Assembly: GCF_004348735.1 (NCBI RefSeq)
Contig: NZ_SMKT01000102.1
Span: forward strand, 1 to 33,061
Direction: 5' to 3'
DNA from: Actinomadura sp. KC06
Lineage (GTDB): Bacteria > Actinomycetota > Actinomycetes > Streptosporangiales > Streptosporangiaceae
DNA: 33,061 nt
In this document: in pieces, positions 14,950-23,700 of the stretch
Layout: every line of letters starts with the position of its first letter
How positions within the stretch are numbered: position 1 is the stretch's first letter
The notes under the pieces: model-generated
What the model saw: only the letters and a program-made list of their open reading frames with translations
Told to the model about the DNA's origin: nothing
The model's database searches: none
Position numbers and translations under genes: made by a program

Positions 14950-15959
14950 CAGCGGTCTCCTTCCTTGTCGAGTTCCTTGTCGAGCAGCCGGCGGACGGAC
15001 GCGGCGATCCGGTCCGCGCCGGGCAGCGTGTGGTTCTCCAGCACCGGCGCGTACGGGACCGGGGTGTTGAGCGCGCCCACCCGGACGATCGGCGCGCGCA
15101 GCAGCTCGTGGCATTCGTCCGCCGCCCAGGCCGCGATCTCGGCACCGAAGCCGCCACGCGTCGGCGCTTCGTGCGCGATCACCAGCCGTCCGGTCTTGGC
15201 GATCGAGGCGCGCAGGCCCGCCCGGTCGAACGGGACGAGCGTGCGCGGGTCGAACACCTCGCAGGAGATGCCCTCCTCGGCCAGCGTCTCGGCGGCGGCG
15301 GACGCGTGCTCGCGCGTCTTGAGGTAGGACACGACCGTCACGTCGGTGCCCTCGCGGTGCACCTTGCCGGTCCCGAACGGGATCGGCTCGACCTCCACCA
15401 CGTCCCCGGCCGGGCCGCCCCGGCCGCCGTACTGCTGCTTGTGCTCGAAGAAGATCACCGGGTCGGGGTCCCGGATGGCCTGCCTGAGCAGGCCCTTCGC
15501 GTCGTGCGGGGTGGACGGCGCCACGACCTTGAGCCCCGGCACGTTGACGAACCACGACTCCAGCGACTGCGAGTGCTGCGCGGCCGTCGACCCGGACGTG
15601 CCGGTGACCATCCGGACGACCATCGGCGCGGACAGCCGCCCGCCGGTCATGTAGTGCGTCTTCGCCGCCTGGTTGACGATCATGTCCATCGCCAGCGTGA
15701 CGAAGTCGCCGAACATGATCTCGGCGATCGGGCGGGCGCCGACCAGCGCCGCGCCGACCGCGGCGCCGACGATGGCCTCCTCCGAGATCGGGGTGTCCCA
15801 GAGCCGGTCCGCGCCGAACTGGTCCCAGAGGCCCTTGGTGACGCCGAAGACGCCGCCGGGCTCGCCGACGTCCTCGCCGATGAGGAAGACGGACGGGTCG
15901 CGCTCCATCTCCTCGCCGATGGCCTGCCGGATCGCGTCCGCGTAGGTGAACTTGGTCAT
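14949..15959 (-). CDS. 2-oxo acid dehydrogenase E1 component, beta subunit
   Basis: 336 residues, the normal size for this subunit. The N-terminal pyrimidine-binding half carries FLIGEDVGEPGGVFGVTKGL, with the Glu that activates thiamine diphosphate expected in this region. The C-terminal transketolase domain holds FDPRTLVPFD and HEAPTRGGFGAEIA. With the alpha subunit it forms the heterotetrameric thiamine diphosphate-dependent decarboxylase. The ATG at 15959 overlaps the alpha-subunit TGA (ATGA). Relatives include acetoin, branched-chain and pyruvate dehydrogenases; sequence alone does not fix which 2-oxo acid is used. Confidence 0.93.
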   Translation of the reverse strand: MTKFTYADAIRQAIGEEMERDPSVFLIGEDVGEPGGVFGVTKGLWDQFGADRLWDTPISEEAIVGAAVGAALVGARPIAEIMFGDFVTLAMDMIVNQAAKTHYMTGGRLSAPMVVRMVTGTSGSTAAQHSQSLESWFVNVPGLKVVAPSTPHDAKGLLRQAIRDPDPVIFFEHKQQYGGRGGPAGDVVEVEPIPFGTGKVHREGTDVTVVSYLKTREHASAAAETLAEEGISCEVFDPRTLVPFDRAGLRASIAKTGRLVIAHEAPTRGGFGAEIAAWAADECHELLRAPIVRVGALNTPVPYAPVLENHTLPGADRIAASVRRLLDKELDKEGDR

Positions 15960-16927
15960 CGCAGGGCCGCCCCTCCGAGCGAGTCGACGTACACGTGGTC
16001 CAGGGCGTCCTCGGGCCGGGGATGCTCCTGCTCGGCGGCCCAGGCGATGGCCTCGTCCAGCCGCTTCTCGACGGCGTCGCGCACGGCCGTCACGTCCTCC
16101 TCGGGGAGCTTGGCGGCGAGGAGGTCGATGGGGTCGCGCGCCATCCAGTGCGCGACCTCGTCCTTGGGCCGGTAGCGGGCCATGTCTCCCTCGAAGTGGC
16201 CGCGGTGCCGGTAGGTCTTGGCCTCGATCAGGGTCGGGCCGTCCCCGGCGCGGGCGCGGGCGGCGGCCTCGGCGGTGGCGTCGCGGACGGCGTCGACGTC
16301 GTTGCCGTCCACCACGGTCCCGGGCATGCCGTAGGACGCGGCGCGGTCGGCCACGTCGGTGATCACCTGGTGGCGGTCCTGCCGGGTGAACTCGCCGTAG
16401 AGGTTGTTCTCGCAGACGAACAGCACCGGCAGCTTCCACAGGGCCGCCAGGTTCAGCGACTCGTGGAAGGCGCCCTCGTTGGACGCGCCGTCCCCGAAGA
16501 AGGTGACCGCGAGCCCGTCCGAGCCGCGCCGCTTGAGCTGCAGCGCCGCGCCGGTGGCGAGGGGGATGCCGCCCGCGACGATGCCGTTGGCGCCGAGGAA
16601 GCCCAGCTCCACGTCGATCATGTGCAGCGAGCCGCCCTTGCCGCGGTTGTAGCCGGCAGTGCGGCCGAACAGCTCGGCGTACATCCGGGCCGGGTCGGCG
16701 CCGCGGGCGAGCATGTGGCCGTGCCCGCGGTGGGTGGACGTCAGCACGTCCTCCGGGCCGAGGGCCGCGCAGACGCCGGCCGCCACCGCCTCCTGGCCGA
16801 TGTAGGGGTGCAGGAAGCCGGGGATGAGGCCCCCCGCCCGCTGCCGCGCCGCCTTCTCCTCGAATCTGCGGATGAGGATCATGCGTTCGAGGAGGTCGAG
16901 GGCCCCCTCCCGGGTCGCTTGCGTCAT
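15956..16927 (-). CDS. 2-oxo acid dehydrogenase E1 component, alpha subunit (acetoin dehydrogenase-like)
   Basis: 323 residues. The thiamine diphosphate/Mg motif is GDGASNEGAFHESLN with the closing VCENNLYG (GDG...NN). Other family blocks are IGQEAVAAG, HRGHGHMLARG and YNRGKGGSLHM...LGANGIVAGG, the last resembling AcoA-type E1 alpha subunits. It decarboxylates a 2-oxo acid or cleaves an acetoin-like ketol and passes the acyl unit to lipoyl lysine. It is the first gene of an operon with E1 beta, lipoyl protein and regulator. The ATG at 16927 lies 26 bp downstream of operator B. No E3 (dihydrolipoyl dehydrogenase) gene is present in the window. Confidence 0.93.
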   Translation of the reverse strand: MTQATREGALDLLERMILIRRFEEKAARQRAGGLIPGFLHPYIGQEAVAAGVCAALGPEDVLTSTHRGHGHMLARGADPARMYAELFGRTAGYNRGKGGSLHMIDVELGFLGANGIVAGGIPLATGAALQLKRRGSDGLAVTFFGDGASNEGAFHESLNLAALWKLPVLFVCENNLYGEFTRQDRHQVITDVADRAASYGMPGTVVDGNDVDAVRDATAEAAARARAGDGPTLIEAKTYRHRGHFEGDMARYRPKDEVAHWMARDPIDLLAAKLPEEDVTAVRDAVEKRLDEAIAWAAEQEHPRPEDALDHVYVDSLGGAALR

Positions 16928-16953
16928 GGCGTCCTTTCCGTCAGTCCGTCCGG

Positions 16954-16970
16954 CAACTGGTAATACATGT
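16954..16970 (+). promoter_or_regulatory. Putative GntR/FCD operator, site B
   Basis: CAACTGGTAATACATGT, with a GT-AAT-AC core, lies between the E1 alpha start and the 3' end of the neighbouring SDR gene. It overlaps by two bases the candidate -10 element of the E1 operon. Site D, read on the opposite strand, differs at only two of 17 positions. Confidence 0.65.
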
Positions 16971-16996
16971 TATGACTGATATGAAGCGGTTGTCAC
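16969..16996 (-). promoter_or_regulatory. Candidate promoter of the E1 alpha-E1 beta-lipoyl-GntR operon
   Basis: On the minus strand GTGACA (16991-16996, five of six matches to the -35 consensus) is followed after 16 bp by CATAAC (16969-16974, four of six to the -10). Operator B overlaps its downstream edge, the same arrangement as at site A. Confidence 0.4.
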
Positions 16997-17006
16997 GGAG
17001 TCGGGA

Positions 17007-17735
17007 TCAGCTAGCCGAAAAGCCGCCGTCCGTCATCACCGCCGCGCCCAGCACGAAGGACGACTCGTCCGAGAGCAGGAACGCGACGACCGCCGCGATC
17101 TCCGCCGGGCCGGCGTAGCGGCCGATCGGATGCCCTTCCTTGAAGTGGTCGGGGCCGGTGCGCGCGGCGTCGATGGCCGCCAGCATCGGCGTCTCCACCC
17201 CGCCCGGGCAGACGCAGTTGGCGCGGATGCCGCGGTCCGCGTACTCGACCGCGACCGAGCGGGTGAGCTGGAGCACCGCCCCCTTGGCGGCGGCGTAGGC
17301 GGCCAGGCGCGGCGCCGCGCAGACCGACGCCGTCGAGCCGAACGTCACGATGCGGCCGCCGCCCTGGGCGAGCATCCCGGGCAGGACGGACTTCATCGCC
17401 AGGAAGGTGCCGACCGCGCTCACGTCCAGGACGTTGCGGAACGTGGCGAGGTCGAGCTCGTGCGTCGGGGCGGACGCCTGGATGCCCGCCATCGCGACCA
17501 GGCCGTCCAGGCCGCCGAGTTCGTCCGTCGCGAGCGCGGTGGCGCGCGCCATGTCCGCCTCATCGGTGACGTCGGCGGCGATCGCGCACGTCATTCCGTC
17601 CGAGTCCGGGTCCGGGGCCTTGAGGTCGACGCCCGCGACCCTGGCGCCCTCCTCGCCCAGCCGGCGCACCACGGCGCGGCCGATGGCGCCGCCCGCCCCG
17701 GTGACCAGGATCTTCGCTCCGCCGAGACCGCGCAT
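17007..17735 (-). CDS. Short-chain dehydrogenase/reductase (SDR)
   Basis: 242 residues, classical SDR. The cofactor motif is TGAGGAIG, with an acidic D in AGVDLK suggesting NAD preference. The NNAG position reads AMAG. The catalytic residues are Ser in FGSTASVCAAP and Tyr-x3-Lys in AYAAAKGAV. It is a different branch from the SDR at 7905-8651, so two oxidation/reduction steps are possible. The ATG at 17735 has GGAGG six bases upstream. The gene is divergent from the second amidohydrolase across operator C, and lies upstream of the E1 operon on the same strand but with its own likely promoter. Confidence 0.9.
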   Translation of the reverse strand: MRGLGGAKILVTGAGGAIGRAVVRRLGEEGARVAGVDLKAPDPDSDGMTCAIAADVTDEADMARATALATDELGGLDGLVAMAGIQASAPTHELDLATFRNVLDVSAVGTFLAMKSVLPGMLAQGGGRIVTFGSTASVCAAPRLAAYAAAKGAVLQLTRSVAVEYADRGIRANCVCPGGVETPMLAAIDAARTGPDHFKEGHPIGRYAGPAEIAAVVAFLLSDESSFVLGAAVMTDGGFSAS

Positions 17736-17769
17736 TACTTGCCTCCACACATCAGTCCAGTTACTGTCA

Positions 17770-17786
17770 ACATGTCATACATCTTG
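17770..17786 (-). promoter_or_regulatory. Putative GntR/FCD operator, site C
   Basis: On the minus strand this reads CAAGATGTATGACATGT, with a GT-ATG-AC core in the palindrome ATGTATGACAT. It matches site D at 13 of 17 positions. AACTGG half-site-like copies flank it on the same strand (17757-17762 and 17787-17792). It lies between the divergent SDR and amidohydrolase genes. It is the weakest of the four. Confidence 0.5.
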
Positions 17787-17801
17787 CCAGTTGGGCCAGG
17801 G

Positions 17802-19055
17802 ATGATCGACCACGTGCTTCTGGAACGGGCCGCCATACGCGGGGGCGGGACGACCGACGTCCTGATCGCCGGCGGGCGCGTCGCCGCGCTCGGCGCGGAC
17901 GCCGCCGCCGACCCCCGCGCGGCCACCGCCGACCGTCTCGACCTGGCCGGATACCTGCTGCTACCGGCCGCGGCCGAACCGCACGCCCATCTCGACAAGG
18001 CGCTGCTGGCCCGCCGCGCGCCCAACCCGTCCGGCGACCTGGACGGAGCGGTCACCGCGATCCGGTCGGCCTACGCGACGATGGACGAGGCAGACGTCCG
18101 CTCCCGCGCCACCGAGGCCCTGCACACCGCGCTGGCCCACGGATACACCGCCGTGCGCTCGCACGCCGACGTCGGCGAGGGCATCGGCGTCCGGTCCGTC
18201 CGCGCGCTGGCCGACCTGCGCGAGAACGCCGCCGGGCTGGTCGACCTCCAGATCGTCGCGCTGACCGCCGCGCCCGTCGCCGGAGCGGCCGGACGCCACA
18301 ACCGGCGCCTGCTCGCCGAGGCCATCGAGCTGGGCGCCGACGTCGTCGGCGGAGCCCCGGCCCTGGACCCGAACCCCCACGCCGCCGTCCGCACCCTGGC
18401 CGAGGCCGCGGACGAGGCCGGACTGCCCCTCGACCTGCACCTCGACGAGACCACCGACCCGGACATGCTCACCCTGCGAAGGTTCGCCGACGAGGTCGCC
18501 CGCCGCGGCCTCCACGGACGCGCCACCGCTTCCCACTGTGTCAGCCTCGGCCAGCAGGACCCCGCGACCTGCCGCGAGGTGAGCCGCGCGCTGGCCGACG
18601 CGGGCATCGCCGTGGTGACGCTCCCCCAGACCAACCTCTACCTCCAGGGCCGCGCCGAGCCCACGCGCACACCGCGCGGCCTGACCGCCGTGGCGGCCCT
18701 GCGCGCGGCCGGAGTCGTCGTCGCGGGCGGCGGGGACAACTGGCGCGACCCGTTCAACCCGCTCGGCCGCATCGACCCGTTCGAGACGGCGTCGCTCCTG
18801 GTCGCCGCCGCGCACCTGCCCGTCGCCGACGCGTGGGAGTCGGTCACCGCGCACGCCCGCGCCGCCCTCGGGCTTCCGCCCGTCGCGCCGGCCGTCGGCA
18901 GCCCCGCCGACCTCCTCGCGATCCGGGCGGCGGACCTGGACGAGGCCGTCGCCGCCGCGAGCGAGGACCGGATCGTCCTGCGCGGCGGCAGGGTCGTGGC
19001 TCGCACGCGCGTCATCCGCGACATCGTCCCCGCACTGGAAGGGCAGCTCACGTGA
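17802..19055 (+). CDS. Amidohydrolase, cytosine deaminase-like (CodA/AtzC class)
   Basis: 417 residues. The metal-binding motif is EPHAHLDKALL, with the HxH followed by LDK typical of cytosine deaminase and N-isopropylammelide hydrolase. Further active-site candidates are DLHLDETTDPD (His and Glu), TASHCVSLG (His) and the Asp in GGGDNWRDPFNP. It should hydrolytically deaminate or deaminate-like cleave a ring C-N bond of a small heterocycle. It belongs to a different amidohydrolase class from the protein at 12325-13779. ATG at 17802 gives a sensible N-terminus but its ribosome site (AGGG) is very close; ATG 17772 would read through operator C. Its TGA overlaps the lipoyl synthase GTG. Confidence 0.87.
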   Translation: MIDHVLLERAAIRGGGTTDVLIAGGRVAALGADAAADPRAATADRLDLAGYLLLPAAAEPHAHLDKALLARRAPNPSGDLDGAVTAIRSAYATMDEADVRSRATEALHTALAHGYTAVRSHADVGEGIGVRSVRALADLRENAAGLVDLQIVALTAAPVAGAAGRHNRRLLAEAIELGADVVGGAPALDPNPHAAVRTLAEAADEAGLPLDLHLDETTDPDMLTLRRFADEVARRGLHGRATASHCVSLGQQDPATCREVSRALADAGIAVVTLPQTNLYLQGRAEPTRTPRGLTAVAALRAAGVVVAGGGDNWRDPFNPLGRIDPFETASLLVAAAHLPVADAWESVTAHARAALGLPPVAPAVGSPADLLAIRAADLDEAVAAASEDRIVLRGGRVVARTRVIRDIVPALEGQLT

Positions 19056-19984
19056 CCACCGGACGCAGGCCACTGCGCATCGAGGCGCGCAACGCCGAGG
19101 TCCCGATCGAGCGCAAGCCGGAGTGGCTGCGCGTCCGCGCCCACGCGGGCCCGCGGTACCGGGAGCTGGACCTGCTGGTGACCTCCGCGGGGCTGCACAC
19201 CGTGTGCCAGGAGGCCGCCTGCCCCAACATCTCCGAATGCTGGGAGGACAGGGAGGCCACGTTCCTCATCGGCGGCGACCAGTGCACCCGGCGCTGCGAC
19301 TTCTGCCAGATCGACACCGGCAGGCCCGCCCCGCTGGACCGGGACGAGCCGCGCCGCGTGGCCGAGTCGGTCGCGACGATGGGCCTGCGGTACGCGACCG
19401 TGACCGGCGTGGCCCGCGATGACCTGCCGGACGGCGGGGCGTGGCTGTACGCGGAGACCGTCCGGCGGATCCATGCCGCCGTTCCCGGCTGCGGCGTCGA
19501 ACTGCTGATCCCGGACTTCAACGCCGACCGCGAGCGGCTCGCCGAGGTGTTCTCGGCCCGGCCGGAGGTCCTGGCGCACAATGTGGAGACGGTGCCGCGG
19601 ATCTTCAAGCGGATCCGTCCGGCGTTCCGCTACGAGCGGTCCCTGGACGTCATCACCGCCGCCCGCGCCGACGGCCTGGTCACCAAGTCCAACCTGATCC
19701 TGGGCATGGGCGAGACCCGCGCCGAGGTGTCGCAGGCCCTACGGGATCTGCGCCGGGCGGGATGCGATCTGATCACCATCACCCAGTACCTGCGCCCCAG
19801 CCCCCGGCATCACCCTGTGGAGCGCTGGGTGAAGCCCGAGGAGTTCGTAGAACTGTCGGCCGAGGCCAAGGAGATCGGCTTCGATGGCGTGATGTCGGGG
19901 CCGTTGGTGCGTTCCAGCTACCGCGCCGGCCACCTCTACAAGCAGGCCGTGGAGAACAGGTCGCCCCAGACGCGGGTCAGGTAG
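19052..19984 (+). CDS. lipA: Lipoyl synthase
   Basis: 310 residues with all diagnostic features of LipA. The auxiliary cluster motif C52-x4-C57-x5-C63 (CQEAACPNISEC) comes first, then the radical-SAM motif C78-x3-C82-x2-C85 (CTRRCDFC), and the terminal RSSY motif (LVRSSYRAG) follows. It inserts two sulfur atoms into a protein-bound octanoyl group. The GTG start at 19052 overlaps the amidohydrolase TGA, with GGAAGGG eight bases upstream, so its synthesis is coupled to a catabolic enzyme. No octanoyltransferase (lipB) lies beside it, unlike the common housekeeping arrangement. I infer a second, pathway-dedicated copy that modifies the free lipoyl protein at 14677-14949. Confidence 0.95.
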   Translation: MTTGRRPLRIEARNAEVPIERKPEWLRVRAHAGPRYRELDLLVTSAGLHTVCQEAACPNISECWEDREATFLIGGDQCTRRCDFCQIDTGRPAPLDRDEPRRVAESVATMGLRYATVTGVARDDLPDGGAWLYAETVRRIHAAVPGCGVELLIPDFNADRERLAEVFSARPEVLAHNVETVPRIFKRIRPAFRYERSLDVITAARADGLVTKSNLILGMGETRAEVSQALRDLRRAGCDLITITQYLRPSPRHHPVERWVKPEEFVELSAEAKEIGFDGVMSGPLVRSSYRAGHLYKQAVENRSPQTRVR

Positions 19985-20042
19985 AGGCGGACATGGCGGG
20001 GTAGATGTCGAGACGGCGGGATCGGCTCCGACCTTCTCGTGA

Positions 20043-20061
20043 CGGCACCGCAGGGGTGCCG
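20043..20061 (+). terminator. Short hairpin between lipA and the RibD-like gene
   Basis: CGGCACC (20043-20049) and GGTGCCG (20055-20061) form a 7-bp stem with a 5-nt loop. There is no T-tract. It lies 21 bp before the next start codon, so it could end the lipA transcript or affect translation of the following gene. Confidence 0.3.
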
Positions 20062-20082
20062 ATGGCTCGAAGGAGGACTCCG

Positions 20083-20730
20083 ATGTCCGACGTCCGCGTT
20101 CACAACTTCTCGATCTCGCTCGACGGCTTCGCCACCGGCGAGGGCCAGACCCAGGACGCCCCGTTCGGTCACGCGGGCCACCGCCTGCACGAGTGGATGT
20201 TCGCCACCCGGTTCTGGTACGAGATGGGCGGCGGCCAGGGCGGCAGCGCCGGCGCCGACGACGCGTTCGCCGCGATGCACGGTCACGGCATCGGCGCGGA
20301 GATCATGGGCGCCGGCAAGTTCGGCCCGCCCGGCTGGCAGGACGACCCCGACTACAAGGGCCCGTGGGGCGCGAACCCGCCGTTCCACACGCCGGTCTTC
20401 GTGCTCACCCACCGGCCGCGGCCGTCCATCGAGATGGAAGGCGGCACCACCTTCCACTTCCTGGACGCCTCGCCCGCCGAGGCGCTCCAGACGGCCCGCG
20501 AGGCCGCCGGCGGCCTGGACGTCCGCCTGGGCGGCGGCCCCTCGGTCGTGCGCGACTTCATCACCGAGGGGCTGGTCGATCACATGCACCTCGTCCAGGT
20601 CCCGATCGTGCTCGGCCGCGGCGTCCGCCTCTGGGACGGCCTGGAGTCGCTGGAGGAGGCGTACGACATCGAGGCGGTCTCCACACCGAGCGGCGTCACC
20701 CACCTGACCTTCACCGCCAAGCGCCGCTGA
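20083..20730 (+). CDS. RibD C-terminal/dihydrofolate reductase-family protein
   Basis: 215 residues with the fold signature of the RibD C-terminal (bacterial bifunctional deaminase-reductase) domain: VHNFSISLDGFATG at the start, GAGKFGPPGW in the middle and the NADPH-binding block LDVRLGGGPSVVRDFI followed by HLVQVPIVLGRGVRLW. Such small stand-alone proteins are common in actinomycetes as NADPH reductases of undefined substrate. The ATG at 20083 has AAGGAGGA correctly spaced; upstream in-frame ATGs lack it. It lies about 98 bp after lipA and converges on the TcA gene with only 18 bp between the stops. A role in the catabolic pathway is not shown, and no operator precedes it. Confidence 0.88.
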   Translation: MSDVRVHNFSISLDGFATGEGQTQDAPFGHAGHRLHEWMFATRFWYEMGGGQGGSAGADDAFAAMHGHGIGAEIMGAGKFGPPGWQDDPDYKGPWGANPPFHTPVFVLTHRPRPSIEMEGGTTFHFLDASPAEALQTAREAAGGLDVRLGGGPSVVRDFITEGLVDHMHLVQVPIVLGRGVRLWDGLESLEEAYDIEAVSTPSGVTHLTFTAKRR

Positions 20731-20748
20731 CCGCCCGATGGGCCGAAC

Positions 20749-23700
20749 TCACCTGGAATCGGCTTTCGCGGGTGCTCCCTTCGTCTCGTAGGCGCAGAGA
20801 AGGTGAAGGGCGGTGATCTTGCCCGGAAGGGACGGGAAGAGGAGATCGCCGGACGGGTGGGGACGTACCGGGAGGTCGGCGTCCAGGACCCCGTGGAAGA
20901 GGCAGGGCCAGTCGGCGCTCGTCACGCAGTCGACCGGGATGCCGGAGCAGGTGCACGGTTCGTCCGGCCCGTGGGCGTGGTCGGGGAAGAACAGGGCGGG
21001 CAGGACGGACGTGCAGCCGGGGTCGTCCAGTTCGATGAACAGCTCGACCCGCGTGACGCCGAGGTCGCAGCCGCCGGGGACGTACGGGAACAGCTCGCGG
21101 GTCAGGCGCAGCGGCCAGCGGCGGTCCGGGGTCTGGAGGCGGTACCAGTCGTCCGGGAGGTCCCGCCGGACGTCGATGAGCCGCAGCCCAGAGCCGGGGA
21201 GCCGGTGCGCGGCGGCGGCACGGGCGGCGGCGCGCAGGACGTCGCCGCCCTCCCGCGCGGTGTAGTTGACGAGCATGACCACGTCGCTGAGGCTGCCGAG
21301 CGGGAAGCGGTTGTCCTCGGGCGGCAGTTCGAGCCGCCAGCGGCTGACCGCGCCGCGGAACTCGAACGGCAGGTAGCGCTCGTCGCGGAAGTTCAGCTCG
21401 AACATGCCGGAGTCGTTCTGGCCGCTGGACGTGGCGATGGCCTCGGTCGCGTCGTAGGCGCGGACGATGCGGGGGTCGTCCGGGCCGGGGTCGTAACCGG
21501 CGACCGGATCGCAGGCCGACCCGCAGCTCGCGCAGTCGCCGGTCGCGCAGGGGCAGGTGCGGAGCGTCCCGCCGGCCGGGCAGCGGCAGGGGCCGGGCGC
21601 GGCCGGGACGGACGGAGCGTCGCAGCAGCGGGCGGGTGCGTCGCGCAGGGACGGGTCGACGCGCGTCTGGCTGCTCAGCAGCGTCAGGCGGCAGTTGATG
21701 CTGGTGAAGGGGCCCACCACGCACGGGATCGTCAGCGTGACGTTCTTGATCCGCCGCATGTAGTGGCCGGGATGGTCGAGGTCGAGCAGCCATTCCGGGA
21801 TCTCGATCTCGCAGTAGCCGGTCTGCTGGAGCTGCAGGAACGCCATCGGGAAGTCGGCGCGCAGGGACAGGTGCCGGGCCAGCTCGTACTCGCGGCAGTT
21901 CTCCTCGATGTAGGCGGTCTCGATGCGGCGCAGCGCCAGGTGCAGGCGTTCCCCCGCGAGGAGGCCGTCGCGCAGCGAGTCCCAGGCGGGCGAGGGCAGG
22001 GCGGGGGCCGGGGCGCCGGGACCGAGTTCGTGGACGAGGGCGCGCCGCGCCCGGCGCGCGACCCGGAGCGCGAGGTCGTACATCTGGCGGTGCAGCGCGG
22101 CCGTCTCGCGTTGCAGGTGCAGGTACAGCTCGGCGCTGGAGAACCGGTCGCGCAGGTAGTCCTGGACCTCGCGGGCGTTCTCGATCTGCCGCTGGTGGAC
22201 GTTCAGGTCGCGCAGCGCCGCGTCCCGGTGCCGTTCGGCGGCGAGGATCTGCCGTTCGATCTGCTGCAGCTCGACGCCGATCACCTGGACCTGGTGCCGC
22301 CACTCGTCGTCGCGGCGCTGCCAGCCGCCCTCGGTGAGGCTGAGGCCACCGGTCGTGCCCGCGTTCTCCGCGACCGAGCTCAGGATCCGGGCGGCCGTGC
22401 TGAAGCCCGCCGCGAGCTTGTTGCCCAGCGGGAACTGGTTGAACTGGAGCGGGGTGCCCGCGAAGCCCGCGACGCCCAGCCAGAAGTCGGGCGACAGGCC
22501 GATGCCCTGGGCGATGCCTTCGGACACGTTGCCCGCGATCCGGGAGGCGGTCGACACCACGGTCATGGCCTCGTACCCGAGCTCGCCCGCGTTGTTGCCC
22601 GCGCGGAGGAGCGCCTGGTGGTACGCCAGCCTGGTCAGCGCCCCCTGCTTGGTCTTCTGCAGCGCCTGCACCTGCCAGTCGGCCTCCCGCCACTGGAACT
22701 GCCGCGTCCGCAGGCCCAGCTCGGTGAGCTGCCGCTCGTGCGTCGCGCGCAGTGAGGCGAGGGCCTCGGCGTCGCCCTTCTCGTAGGCGGCCAGCAGGCC
22801 CGCGCCGAGCGCGCGGACCTCTCCGGCCAGTTCCAGCGCCTTCTCGACGAGGAAGGTGAACCGGTACGGGCCGACCGGACCGTGGCAGGACGTGCCGTCG
22901 CAGCCGTCCGCGCAGACGTCCCCCGCGTCGGCGGGCACGTCGGGGCCACGGTGCAGCCGGTGGGCGTCGATGTCGTGCCGGACGAGCGCCAGCCGGTCGC
23001 CCGCCCGGTCGTAGAGGGCGAGGAGCCGCGGGTTGAGAGGGGCGGGGCGGGCGAAGAAGTCCGCGAGTTCGGCGGGGTCGTCGTCGGGCTCGGCGGCGAT
23101 CCGCCTCGGCGGGCGGCCGAGCAGGCGGGACAGGACGTCGAGCAGGACGCGGGCCTGCCGTGCACCCTCCAGGTCGCCCCGACCGAACGCGGCGTCCGCG
23201 GCCTGGGCGATGGTTTCGGCATAGGACAGGACGACGTCCTGACGCCGCGCCACTTCGGTGCCGAACGAGGACGTCCGCCAGGTGTTGTCGGACTCCAGCG
23301 GCCGGTACGCGAGGCCGTACCAGGCCAGCGCCGCCTCATGGCGGCAGTGGGCGCGCAGCGCGCCCGCGACCGCCGACGCGACCGGGAACGGCGACAGGGG
23401 CAGGAGCGGTGCGCCCGGCGGCCGCATCGTGAAGTACGGGTAGGCCGCCATCGCGCCGGGGTACGTGACGTCCGGCGGGTCGGGGGCCGTGACCAGGGGC
23501 AGGACGACCGCGTCGTCCGGCGGCATGTCGTAGCGGAATCCCGGCGTGGTGGGGTCGGAGTGACCGGTCGGCGGTTGCGCGTCCGGGACGGTGAAGCGGA
23601 GCGAGTCGCCCGTCCGGCCCTCGAACACCAGCCGCAGCGCGCCGTGGCCTGGACGCAGGCGCACCGCTTCGGCGCTCCGGCGCGGCGGCTCGAACCGTCC

